A DNA stretch of 22,106 bases from Pseudomonadota bacterium. Lineage in GTDB: Bacteria; Pseudomonadota; Gammaproteobacteria; Burkholderiales; Burkholderiaceae_C. The DNA lies in assembly GCA_023442945.1 (NCBI GenBank), contig JAEZWW010000104.1, positions 1 to 22,106 on the forward strand, in the 5' to 3' direction. Each line of letters begins with the position of its first letter. Position 1 is the first letter of the stretch. The notes beneath the pieces are model-generated. The model worked only from the letters and a program-made list of their open reading frames with translations, had not been told where the DNA came from and did not search any database. Position numbers and translations under genes: made by a program. Below, in pieces: positions 1 to 6,913 of this stretch.

Positions 1-1939
1 GCGCCACGTCGCCGGCGCTGGCGTGGTGCACCTGGCCGCCGCCGTCGCGGTGGTCGGCGGGGTTGAGCACCGGCAGCGGCGGCATGGGGTGCGGGTGGCT
101 GGCGGTCAAAGGGGCCGCCAGCGCTACATCCACCTGCGCGGGCAGCAACGCTTTTGATAGCAGTTCGAGCTGCGATTCGTCCGCCAGGTCCATGCCCGCT
201 GAGTTGGGCCGCTCGGTCTGCGCGCCCGCTTGCGCGGCGTACAGCGCGCGCGGCAACGGGATGCGCGGGTGCGGCGCGCCGACGGGCGTGCCCTCGGTTT
301 GCGCGGTGCGCTCCACCGTCTGCACCGGGTCTTCGATCAGCGTGTCGATGGCGATATCGGCGTCGGCGATGCGGTTGACGAAGGAGGTGTTGGCGCCGTT
401 TTCCAGCAGGCGGCGCACCAGGTAGGCGAGCAGCGTTTCGTGCGTGCCAACCGGCGCGTAGATGCGGCAGGGGCGCTTCAGCGTGCCGCCGACCACGGCT
501 TCGTACAGCGGCTCGCCCATGCCGTGCAGGCACTGGAATTCGTACTGCCCGGCGTAGTAGTTGGCGCCGGCCAGCTGCACGATGGCGGCGACCGAATGCG
601 CGTTGTGCGTGGCGAACTGCGGGTACACCGCGTCGGGCGCGGCCAGCAGCGCGCGCGCGCAGGCCAGGTAGCTGACGTCGGTGTGCGGCTTGCGCGTGTA
701 GACCGGGTAGTCGGCTTGGCCGTCCACCTGCGCGCGCTTGATCTCGCTGTCCCAATAAGCGCCTTTGACCAGGCGCACCATCAGCCGGTGGCCGCTGCGT
801 CGGCCGAGGTCGATCAGCCAGTCGATCACGCGCGGGCAGCGTTTTTGGTAGGCCTGGATGACGAAGCCGATGCCGTTCCAGCCCGCCAGCTCGGGCGCGT
901 GGCACAGCCGCTCCAGCAGGTCGAGCGACAGCTCCAGCCGGTCCGCCTCTTCGGCGTCGATGTTCAGGCCGATGTCGTGGCCGCGTGCGCGCACGGCCAG
1001 CGCCAGCAGGCGCGGGTAGAGCTCGTCCAGCGCGCGCTGGCGCTGGGCGCGGCTGTAGCGCGGGTGCAGCGCCGACAGCTTGATGGAGATGCCCGGCCCT
1101 TCGTAAATACCGCGCCCAGCGCTGGCCGCGCCGATGGCGTCGATGGCCGCTTCGTAGCTGGCGAGGTAACGCGCGGCGTCGTCGGCCGTCAGCGCGGCTT
1201 CACCCAGCATGTCGTAGGAATAGCGAAAGCCCTGTGCCTCGCGCGGGCGGGCGTTCTTCAGCGCCTCGCCAATCGTTTCGCCGGTGACGAACTGCTCGCC
1301 CATCATGCGCATGGCCATGTCCACGCCCTTGCGGATCAGCGGCTCGCCGCCCTTGCCGACCAGGCGCGTCAGCGCGCTGCCCAGCGACTGTTCGCTGTGC
1401 GTGCTGACCAGCTTGCCGGTCAGCAGCAAGCCCCAGGCCGCCGCGTTGACGAACAGCGAGGGGCTTTGGCCCAGGTGCTGCGCCCACTGGCCGCGGCTGA
1501 TCTTGTCGCGGATCAGCGCGTCGCGCGTGGCCGCATCGGGGATGCGCAGCAGTGCTTCGGCCAGGCACATCAGCGCCACGCCTTCTTGCGACGACAGCGC
1601 GAATTCCTGCAAGAGCCCCTGCACGATGCCGGCGCGCCCCGTGGCGCGCTTGCGCTGGCGCAGCGTGGTGGCCAGCTGCTGCGCCAGCGTGTGGGCGGCG
1701 TCGGCCTGCGCGGGCGCCAGGCGGGCGCGCGGCAGCAGCGCGGCCAGCGCCTCGGCTTCAGGCAAGCGCGTGTCGGCGGTGATGGCGGCGCGCAGCGGGG
1801 GCTGCGCCTGGACCTCGGCGTGCAGCGCGTCAAAGGGCGATGGCGCGGCGGCCTGGGCGATGGCGCTCTGCGCGGCCGGGGCGGCGAGGTCGGTCGGGTC
1901 GTGCGGCGAAGCGGAGGTCGGGTCGGTCAGCAGGCTCAT
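1..1939 (-). CDS. putA: Bifunctional proline dehydrogenase / P5C dehydrogenase PutA, partial (3' end off the left edge)
   Basis: PutA oxidises proline to P5C (FAD, PRODH domain) and then to glutamate (NAD, ALDH domain). Only the first ~646 residues are in the window: the N-terminal arm, the whole PRODH barrel and the start of the ALDH part. Visible PRODH motifs are RLVKGAYWD (about residue 390), YYAGQYEFQCLHGMGE (about 460-475) and RRLLENGANTSFVNR (about 510-525). The ALDH side begins near NPADHRDG. The start is the ATG at 1939, reading MSLLTDPTSASP. The N-terminus shows no ribbon-helix-helix domain, unlike E. coli PutA, so this enzyme probably does not repress its own gene; the divergent Lrp-type gene is the likely regulator. 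No Shine-Dalgarno is visible before the ATG. Residues ~593-610 are encoded by a dispersed repeat (see the repeat entry). Identification is firm. Confidence 0.95.
   Translation of the reverse strand, partial: MSLLTDPTSASPHDPTDLAAPAAQSAIAQAAAPSPFDALHAEVQAQPPLRAAITADTRLPEAEALAALLPRARLAPAQADAAHTLAQQLATTLRQRKRATGRAGIVQGLLQEFALSSQEGVALMCLAEALLRIPDAATRDALIRDKISRGQWAQHLGQSPSLFVNAAAWGLLLTGKLVSTHSEQSLGSALTRLVGKGGEPLIRKGVDMAMRMMGEQFVTGETIGEALKNARPREAQGFRYSYDMLGEAALTADDAARYLASYEAAIDAIGAASAGRGIYEGPGISIKLSALHPRYSRAQRQRALDELYPRLLALAVRARGHDIGLNIDAEEADRLELSLDLLERLCHAPELAGWNGIGFVIQAYQKRCPRVIDWLIDLGRRSGHRLMVRLVKGAYWDSEIKRAQVDGQADYPVYTRKPHTDVSYLACARALLAAPDAVYPQFATHNAHSVAAIVQLAGANYYAGQYEFQCLHGMGEPLYEAVVGGTLKRPCRIYAPVGTHETLLAYLVRRLLENGANTSFVNRIADADIAIDTLIEDPVQTVERTAQTEGTPVGAPHPRIPLPRALYAAQAGAQTERPNSAGMDLADESQLELLSKALLPAQVDVALAAPLTASHPHPMPPLPVLNPADHRDGGGQVHHASAGDVA
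107..163 (-). repeat. Dispersed element copy 1, in frame inside putA
   Basis: Read on the minus strand, the segment has the landmarks of the other copies in order: TGCTAT, then GCTGCCCGCGCAGGTGG, then TGTAG, then GGCC. It is read through in frame as part of PutA, giving LLSKALLPAQVDVALA. The stretch uses codons otherwise scarce in this GC-rich gene (CTA, TCA, AAA, TTG, GTA). It falls in the linker between the PRODH and ALDH domains. Confidence 0.7.
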
Positions 1940-2094
1940 GGCGCGGTCGGGATCGGCAAATCGGATCGGGCAGGCCAGCGCCCTGGGCGGGAGAGGCCTT
2001 CTTGGGCGGCAGCACCGCACATGGCGCCATTGTTCAGCGCATTTGTCTGAGTTATTCGCTGTATTTGACCCACTGCACCGACTAATATTCGGCC
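1940..2094. promoter_or_regulatory. Divergent putA / Lrp-regulator control region
   Basis: This 155-bp region separates putA (-) from the Lrp-type gene (+). The part nearest the regulator (about 2030-2090) is clearly AT-richer than its surroundings, as expected for promoters and Lrp-type binding. A TAATAT hexamer at 2083-2088 is a good -10 for the regulator. No convincing -35 lies 16-18 bp upstream (TTGACC at 2065-2070 is only 12 bp away). I cannot pick a reliable putA promoter. Confidence 0.5.
2083..2088 (+). promoter_or_regulatory. -10 box (TAATAT) of the Lrp-type gene, leaderless geometry
   Basis: TAATAT ends 7 nt before the ATG at 2095, so transcription would begin at or within a base or two of the start codon. 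An in-frame TAA at 2083-2085 excludes an earlier start, and no Shine-Dalgarno is present. A leaderless mRNA is inferred. Confidence 0.45.
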
Positions 2095-2580
2095 ATGAGC
2101 CCTGCCGACGCCCCGCTCGACCGGATCGACCTGCGCATCCTCGACGCCCTGCAGCGCGATGGCCGCCTGTCAAACCTGAAGCTGGCCGAGCAGGTCGCCC
2201 TGTCCCCCACCGCCGTGCTGGCGCGCGTGCAGCGGCTGACACGGGACGGCTTCATTGAGGGCTACGCCGCGCGCCTGAACCCAGCCAAACTGGGCCGCGG
2301 GCTGGTGGTGTTTGTTGAAGTGCTGCTGGACCGCACCACGCCGCACGTGTTTGACGCGTTCAAGGCCGCCGTGCAGGTGCACGAGGACATCCTGGAATGC
2401 CACATGGTCGCGGGCGGCTTCGACTACCTGATCAAGACCCGCGTGGCCGACATGGCCGCGTACCGCCACTTTGCCGGCCAGGTGCTGTGGCAACTGCCGG
2501 GCGTGCGCGAAACGCGGACCTATGCGGTGATGGAAGAGGTGAAGTCGACGGCGGTGTTGCCGCTGACCTCGGCCGGCTGA
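2095..2580 (+). CDS. Lrp/AsnC family regulator, probable proline-responsive activator of putA
   Basis: The 161-residue product has the size and layout of Lrp/AsnC regulators. An N-terminal winged helix-turn-helix covers about residues 8-60 (LDRIDLRILDALQRDGR, then LAEQVALSPTAVLARVQRL). A RAM/AsnC ligand-binding domain covers about 70-155, with VQVHEDILECHMVAGGFDYL and ending in YAVMEEVKST. It is transcribed divergently from putA, as PutR genes are in alphaproteobacteria. Because this PutA lacks its own DNA-binding domain, proline-dependent activation of putA is the likely role. That function is inferred from context; the family is certain. The ATG at 2095 is the first possible start because an in-frame stop lies 12 bp upstream. 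Confidence 0.93.
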   Translation: MSPADAPLDRIDLRILDALQRDGRLSNLKLAEQVALSPTAVLARVQRLTRDGFIEGYAARLNPAKLGRGLVVFVEVLLDRTTPHVFDAFKAAVQVHEDILECHMVAGGFDYLIKTRVADMAAYRHFAGQVLWQLPGVRETRTYAVMEEVKSTAVLPLTSAG

Positions 2581-2638
2581 GCCAGGGCGACGCAAAGGCG
2601 TAGTCGGCACGCCCGGGCCGGCGCCAGATTTTTGAGAG

Positions 2639-2689
2639 AAATCGCGCCCTGGCGCTGGAACCACCTGCGCAAGCAGCTATGCTATTGGG
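2639..2689 (-). repeat. Dispersed element copy 2, upstream of the P-loop kinase gene
   Basis: On the minus strand it reads AATAGCATAGCTGCTTGCG, then CAGGTGGTTCCAGCGCC, matching the shared core (AGCTGC-NNGCGCAGGTGGTT-AG-GCC). It ends a few bases before the kinase start codon and overlaps its ribosome-binding region. It is the most diverged copy at its GGCC end. Confidence 0.6.
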
Positions 2690-2694
2690 AGCAT

Positions 2695-3231
2695 ATGAGA
2701 GCCATCGTCATCGGCACCAGCGGCACCGGCAAGACCACCTTCGCGCGCCAGTTGGCGCAGGCCATCGGCGCGCCGCATACCGAGCTGGACGCGCTGTACT
2801 GGGGCCCGGACTGGACGCCATACCCGCTGGCCCAATTCCGCGCCGCGGTGGACGCCGCCAGCGCCGGCGAGCGCTGGGTGATCGACGGCAACTACACCGC
2901 CGTGCGCGACCTGCTGTGGCCGCGCGCCACGCACATCGTCTGGCTCGACTACAGCCGCCTGCGCGTGTTCAGCCAGGTGCTGCGCCGCACGCTGCAGCGC
3001 GGCGTGTGGCAGACGCCGCTGTGGGCGGGCAACCGCGAATCGCTGGGCCGCGCCTTCTTCTCGCGCGACAGCATCCTGCTGTGGTCGCTGACCACGTTTG
3101 ACAAGAACCGACGGCGCTACGCCGACTTGCGCGCCCACGGCGCGTGGCCGCAGCTGCAGTGGGTGGCACTGCCCAACCCGCGGCAGGCCCAAGCCTGGCT
3201 GGCCGACCAAGCGCACGGAGCGCAGCGCTAA
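2695..3231 (+). CDS. P-loop nucleotide kinase-like protein (FlaR / AAA family)
   Basis: A 178-residue cytoplasmic protein that starts with a nucleotide-binding strand and Walker A loop, GTSGTGKTT (about residues 6-14). It continues with WVIDGNYTAVRD and IVWLDYSR, the pattern of the adenylate-kinase-related 'FlaR/topology modulation' group. The substrate is unknown. The frame is open further upstream from a TTG at 2632, but the Walker A strand normally begins at the N-terminus, so the ATG at 2695 fits best. A GGGAG at 2687-2691 is a possible ribosome site, although its 3-nt spacing is short. The gene converges on the BamE-like gene. Family assignment is good; function is open. Confidence 0.85.
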   Translation: MRAIVIGTSGTGKTTFARQLAQAIGAPHTELDALYWGPDWTPYPLAQFRAAVDAASAGERWVIDGNYTAVRDLLWPRATHIVWLDYSRLRVFSQVLRRTLQRGVWQTPLWAGNRESLGRAFFSRDSILLWSLTTFDKNRRRYADLRAHGAWPQLQWVALPNPRQAQAWLADQAHGAQR

Positions 3232-3274
3232 CGGCGGCAGCGCGTCCGACATCTACGGGTCAAACCGTTGGGCA

Positions 3275-3293
3275 CGTCGCCCTTGCGGCGACG
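3275..3293. terminator. Hairpin between convergent genes
   Basis: CGTCGCC (3275-3281) and GGCGACG (3287-3293) form a perfect 7-bp stem with a CTTGC loop, between the kinase gene (+) and the BamE-like gene (-). There is no T-tract on either side, so this is only a candidate bidirectional terminator. Confidence 0.4.
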
Positions 3294-3306
3294 CGGCCCC
3301 GACGCC

Positions 3307-3894
3307 TCAGCGCGCCGTCACCCGCGCGCGCAGGTTCGGGTCGTCCGCGCGGACGTACTCGACCACCCCGCGGCGGTTGAAGACGACGTGGAATTCCTCG
3401 CCGCTGCTGCGCCAGTACTTCCACACGCGGTTGTCCAGGCTGGGCGTCTCGTTGGCGATGGGGTAGCCCAGCGACATGGCGACCTGTTCGCGCGTCATGC
3501 CCTGGCGCACGCGGCTGGCGCGCACGGCCTGCTGCACCGCCGGGGGCGCTGCGCGCAGGCGGCGCTGCGGGTTGTAAGGCACAACGTAACGGTGGGCGAA
3601 GGTGCCCATGTCGATCTCGCGGCTGTAGTCGTTGCCCAGGTCTTGCGCCTCGCCGTTCATCAGCGTGTGGACGCGGTAGCGGCCGTAACCCGTGATCTGG
3701 ACCGGCGTGCCCGCAGGGATGACCCGGCGCGCGCTGTCGTAATTGATCTCGCTGATCCAGCCGCCGTCGGTGCGCATGTTGCAGCACAGCCAGCCGTTGA
3801 AATTGGATTGGGCCTGGGCGGCGGCGGTTGCCACCAGCGCAGCAGCACCGAGCAAAAGGGCGCGGCGCCCACGTGAGAGTTTGCACACGGTCAT
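3307..3894 (-). CDS. Exported protein with a C-terminal BamE/SmpA-like domain
   Basis: A 195-residue protein starting MTVCKLSRGRRALLL, with an n-region of basic residues, a hydrophobic core and a probable signal peptidase site after AQA (about residue 28). There is no lipobox at the cleavage site, so it is probably a soluble periplasmic protein. The C-terminal ~60 residues, beginning QGMTREQVAMSLGYP and passing through WKYWRSSGEEFHVVF, have the fold signature of the SmpA/OmlA (BamE) family. BamE itself is a short lipoprotein, so this is a relative, not BamE. The ATG at 3894 has a strong Shine-Dalgarno (AGGAGGA, complement of 3901-3907, 6-nt spacing), which decides the start over a longer open frame to 3948. 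Confidence 0.8.
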   Translation of the reverse strand: MTVCKLSRGRRALLLGAAALVATAAAQAQSNFNGWLCCNMRTDGGWISEINYDSARRVIPAGTPVQITGYGRYRVHTLMNGEAQDLGNDYSREIDMGTFAHRYVVPYNPQRRLRAAPPAVQQAVRASRVRQGMTREQVAMSLGYPIANETPSLDNRVWKYWRSSGEEFHVVFNRRGVVEYVRADDPNLRARVTAR

Positions 3895-3999
3895 ATCGAC
3901 TCCTCCTGGAAATGGGGTGCGACACATTGTGGGGGCGGCTTGTGGCATCCGTTGGCGGCGTTTCCGGCGTTCCGCAACTCAAAGTATTCGTCTGCTAGC

Positions 4000-4027
4000 G
4001 CGCGGCGCAAAAAAAGCCGCGCCGCGC
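4000..4027 (-). terminator. GC hairpin downstream of the arginase gene
   Basis: GCGCGGCGC (4000-4008) pairs with GCGCCGCGC (4019-4027) in a perfect 9-bp stem. It lies 30-60 bp beyond the arginase stop codon. Its loop contains a run of seven A (seven T on the minus strand), so the T-tract is in the loop and not after the stem. It may act as a terminator or an RNA-stabilising hairpin. Confidence 0.5.
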
Positions 4028-4058
4028 CGTTCAGGCCCTGGTCAGGACCGCGCCCGCC

Positions 4059-5006
4059 CTACCGCCGCACCCGCATCAGCGTGCTCTTGCCGAACAGGCT
4101 TTCCACCAGGTCCACCGCCAACTCCGCCGTGCGGTTGTGGGTGTCGAAGGCGGGGTTGATTTCGACGATGTCGAGCGAGCCCATGCGGCCGGTGTCGGCC
4201 ACCATTTCCATGCACAGCTGCGCTTCGCGGTAGGTGGGGCCGCCGCGGATGGTGGTGGCGACGCCGGGCGCGATCTCGGGATCGAGAAAGTCCACGTCCA
4301 GGCTGACGTGCAGGTGTGTGCCTGGCGCCATGCCGGCCAGGGCGCGGTCCATGGTGGCGCGCATGCCGTATTCGTCGATGTAGCGCATGTCGAACACCTC
4401 GATGCCGGCGGCGTGCACCAACTGCTTTTCGCCCGCATCGACGCTGCGGATGCCGATCTGGCGCAGGTCCTGCGGCCGCAGCGCCGAGTGCGCTGCGGAA
4501 AAGCCGCCTAGCGTGACCAACTCTGCCGGCCCGTCGCCGCACAGGCTGGCCACCGGCATGCCGTGCAGGTTGCCGCTGGGGGTGAGGGCGGCGGTGTTGA
4601 AGTCGGCGTGCGCGTCGAACCACAGCACCCGCAGCGGCACGCCGCGGTCGGCGCAATGGCGCGCGACGGCACTGATGCTGCCCATGGCCAGGCAGTGGTC
4701 GCCGCCCATCAACACCGGCAGGCGGCCGGCCTGCAACTCGGCCAGGACGGCGGCGTGGACCGCGCGGTTCCAGGCCACGACCTCGGCCAAGTGGCGAAAG
4801 CCATCGACCGGTGGTTGCCAGGGGTTGGGTGGGCCGCTGAGGTTGCCGGCGTCGTGCACCGCTAGGCCTTGCGCGCGCAGGGCTTCGGTGATGCCGGCCA
4901 CGCGCAAAGCCTCGGGGCCCATGCTAGCGCCGCGCTCACCAGCGCCGACGTCGGTGGGCGCGCCGATCAGGCTGACAGCGGTGAAGGGGGTGTCGCTTTC
5001 GATCAT
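4059..5006 (-). CDS. rocF: Arginase (arginase/agmatinase/formiminoglutamase family)
   Basis: The 315-residue product is a ureohydrolase with both manganese-binding blocks: GGDHCLAMG (about 101-109), FDAHADFNT (130-138, ligands D131, H133, D135) and SLDVDFLDP (235-243, D237 and D239). SGNLHGMP (144-151) and VEINP (281-285) are also typical. Length and the SGNLHGMP block favour arginase (arginine to ornithine plus urea) over agmatinase. GGDHC replaces the more common GGDHS. I choose the ATG at 5006 (MIESDTPFTAV); the open frame runs on to 5372 but loses family character, and no Shine-Dalgarno is visible. Ornithine can feed glutamate semialdehyde/P5C, so the enzyme is metabolically close to PutA nearby, though not in one operon. 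Confidence 0.93.
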   Translation of the reverse strand: MIESDTPFTAVSLIGAPTDVGAGERGASMGPEALRVAGITEALRAQGLAVHDAGNLSGPPNPWQPPVDGFRHLAEVVAWNRAVHAAVLAELQAGRLPVLMGGDHCLAMGSISAVARHCADRGVPLRVLWFDAHADFNTAALTPSGNLHGMPVASLCGDGPAELVTLGGFSAAHSALRPQDLRQIGIRSVDAGEKQLVHAAGIEVFDMRYIDEYGMRATMDRALAGMAPGTHLHVSLDVDFLDPEIAPGVATTIRGGPTYREAQLCMEMVADTGRMGSLDIVEINPAFDTHNRTAELAVDLVESLFGKSTLMRVRR

Positions 5007-5214
5007 GGGGGTGGGGCAGCTGCGCCGCCGTGCGGTGATTGCCCATGTTCCCATGCGAGGGCGGCCCCCGCCAGTGGCGCGCGCATGGCCCTGACCACGT
5101 TGTGGACCGGGTGCGGCCGCGGCCTTGGTCATTCTGCGCACCCATCGGACCGCATAATGGCCCGCATCCCACACCCTGCCTTTGCCGCCGGCCACGCCGG
5201 ACGGCCACGATGCC

Positions 5215-5802
5215 ATGCTGATCCTCGTTCTCGGTCTTTTGCTGTTCCTGGGCGCGCACTCTGTGCGCATCTTCGCCGACGGCTGGCGCACGCGCACCAC
5301 TGCCAAGCTGGGCGACAAGGGCTGGAAGGCCGCGTATTCGATGGTGTCGCTGGTCGGCTTCGGGCTGATCATCTGGGGCTATGGCCTGGCGCGGCAGCAG
5401 CCGGTGGTGGTGTGGTCGCCGCCGGTGATGATGAAGCACCTGAATTCGCTGTTCACGCTGCTGGCCTTCATCTTCCTGGCGGCCGCCTACGTGCCGCGCA
5501 ACCAGATCAGGGCCAAGCTGCACCACCCGATGGTGCTGGCCGTGAAGCTGTGGGCCTTTGGCCACCTGCTGGCCACGGGCAAGCTGGCGGACATCGTGCT
5601 GTTTGGCGCCTTCCTGCTGTGGGCGGTGCTGGACTTCCGCGCCGCGCGCCAGCGCGACCGCGCGCTGGGCACGGTCTACGCGCCGGGCACGATCGGCGGC
5701 ACGCTGATCGCCGTGGTGGTGGGCCTGGTGGCGTGGGCGGTGTTCGCCTTCTGGCTGCACGCGGCCTGGATCGGTGTGGCGCCGATGGGACGCTCGCTGT
5801 AA
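5215..5802 (+). CDS. nnrU: NnrU family membrane protein
   Basis: A 195-residue, strongly hydrophobic protein starting MLILVLGLLLFLGAHSVRIF, the usual NnrU N-terminus. About five or six membrane segments can be seen (about residues 1-20, 40-58, 78-95, 109-120, 128-145 and 165-190). Typical NnrU pieces include GAHSVRIFADGWR, HLNSLFTLLAFIFL and HHPMVLAVKLWAFGHLLATG. NnrU was named from nitrite/NO-reduction clusters but occurs widely without them, and no denitrification gene is visible here. The frame is open from a TTG at 5182, but the ATG at 5215 gives the standard N-terminus. A CATAAT at 5153-5158 could be its -10 box, leaving a ~50-nt leader. Confidence 0.88.
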   Translation: MLILVLGLLLFLGAHSVRIFADGWRTRTTAKLGDKGWKAAYSMVSLVGFGLIIWGYGLARQQPVVVWSPPVMMKHLNSLFTLLAFIFLAAAYVPRNQIRAKLHHPMVLAVKLWAFGHLLATGKLADIVLFGAFLLWAVLDFRAARQRDRALGTVYAPGTIGGTLIAVVVGLVAWAVFAFWLHAAWIGVAPMGRSL

Positions 5803-5837
5803 GGCGACGAGGTCCTGGCAGCGACCGCTCGTCACAT

Positions 5838-5898
5838 CAAAAATACTATTAAATCAATAGCTGTCCGCGCTGGTGGCTGTAAGGCTAATGGCCAATTT
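5838..5898 (+). repeat. Dispersed element copy 3, after nnrU
   Basis: Plus-strand copy just beyond the nnrU stop. It reads TACTATTAAATCAATAGCTG, then CCGCGCTGGTGGCTGTAAGG, then ATGGCCAATTT. It runs directly into a perfect hairpin at 5890-5913 whose left arm is the GGCCAATTT end of the element. Confidence 0.7.
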
Positions 5899-5913
5899 CT
5901 TTGAAAATTGGCC
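5890..5913. terminator. Perfect 9-bp inverted repeat, candidate bidirectional terminator
   Basis: GGCCAATTT (5890-5898), a 6-nt loop, then AAATTGGCC (5905-5913). It lies between convergent nnrU (+) and the SRPBCC gene (-). AT-rich inner pairs and the absence of a long T tail make it an untypical intrinsic terminator, but it is the only strong hairpin in this gap. Confidence 0.5.
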
Positions 5914-5975
5914 CTGTACCCCCGCCGCGGCGCGGCGCACGCTTTGGGGGGCGACGATCCCCTCGGCGGCCGGAC

Positions 5976-6425
5976 CTACTCGCGGATTTCCGGCTCCACC
6001 AGCAGCGCCAGCAACTGCAGCGACTGCTGCCAGCCGAGGTAGCAGGCCTCGATCGGGATCATGCTGGGGATGCCTTCCTGCACGATGCGCACATCGGTGC
6101 CGACCGACACCTTGGCCAGCGTAACGGTGGTCTGCATCTGCCCAGGCAGCTGCGGGTCGTCAAAACGCGCGGTGTAGCGCAGGCGCTGCTCGGGCACCAA
6201 CTCCAGGTACTCGCCGCCAAAGCCGTGGCTGTGGCCGGTGGTGAGGTTGGTGAAGCTCATGTGGTAGCGGCCGCCGACTTCGGCGACCAGCTCATGCACC
6301 TGGCCGGTGAAGCCATGCGGCGGCAGCCACTTGGCCCAGGCTTCGGGCGAGAGAAAGGCGCGGTACACGCGCCCTGGTGGTGCGCTCAGAACGCGGTGCA
6401 GGTGGACGGATGCGGTGTCGGACAT
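5976..6425 (-). CDS. AHSA1/SRPBCC-domain protein
   Basis: A 149-residue single-domain protein of the START/AHA1-like (SRPBCC) superfamily. It has the usual opening HLHRVLSAPPGRVYRAFLSP, then WAKWLPPHGFTG, GGRYHMSFTN and FGGEYLELVPEQRLRYT. The C-terminal helix includes CYLGWQQSLQLLALLVEP, matching the GW-x-x-L helix of the family. These proteins bind small hydrophobic ligands; no ligand can be named. The ATG at 6425 (MSDTASVHLH) is preferred over the open frame to 6461 because GGAGG (complement near 6431-6436) sits at the right distance. It lies 130 bp downstream of acyP on the same strand. Confidence 0.88.
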   Translation of the reverse strand: MSDTASVHLHRVLSAPPGRVYRAFLSPEAWAKWLPPHGFTGQVHELVAEVGGRYHMSFTNLTTGHSHGFGGEYLELVPEQRLRYTARFDDPQLPGQMQTTVTLAKVSVGTDVRIVQEGIPSMIPIEACYLGWQQSLQLLALLVEPEIRE

Positions 6426-6555
6426 GGCGTTGGCCTCCGTGCCGGTGTGCCAAAAGCGCATTCTTGGGCGCCCCCGCGCGGCTTGCCAGCCCCGCGGACG
6501 ATGCCCGCGCCGGTGGCAGGGCTTCGTGGCGGTCCGCCGGGTCGGCCCGGGCGCG

Positions 6556-6852
6556 TTACACCGTGTCGGCCTGGGTGAAGGCGGTCAGCGCCTCTGCGGG
6601 CGCGTCGCTCACCTCAACCCGCTCCACCTGCGCGTGCGGCGGGCCCTGGTGCGCCCAGTCGATCAGCGCCTGCACGGCGTCGGGCGCGCCTTGCACCAGC
6701 GCTTCGACGCTGCCGTCGGCGCGGTTGCGCACCCAGCCGCTGACGCCCAGGCGTTCGGCCTGCTGCACCGTGCTGGCGCGGTAGTACACGCCTTGCACGC
6801 GGCCGTGGACGCGCAGCAGGCGGGTGATCGTGTCAAACATCTCGGGCATCAT
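6556..6852 (-). CDS. acyP: Acylphosphatase
   Basis: A 98-residue protein of the acylphosphatase family, which hydrolyses acyl phosphates such as acetyl phosphate and 1,3-bisphosphoglycerate. The signature VHGRVQGVYYRAS carries the phosphate-binding loop and catalytic Arg, and GVSGWVRNRADGSVEALVQG carries the catalytic Asn. I take the ATG at 6852 because an AAAAGG lies about 8 nt upstream of it. ATGs at 6849 and 6840 are also possible, the latter giving MFDTITRLLRVHG. The gene is divergent from the peptidase gene at 6914. Confidence 0.92.
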   Translation of the reverse strand: MMPEMFDTITRLLRVHGRVQGVYYRASTVQQAERLGVSGWVRNRADGSVEALVQGAPDAVQALIDWAHQGPPHAQVERVEVSDAPAEALTAFTQADTV

Positions 6853-6913
6853 ACGCAGCACCTTTTCACCCCGCGCCGGCCGTCGCGCCGCGCCCCTGAA
6901 CGAGCGCCTGCCC

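Noticed and set aside
230..2050. 606-residue plus-strand open frame
   Set aside because: It is the antisense shadow of putA. The minus strand encodes recognisable PutA motifs over the whole length, while the plus translation is Arg/Ala/Gln-rich without domains.
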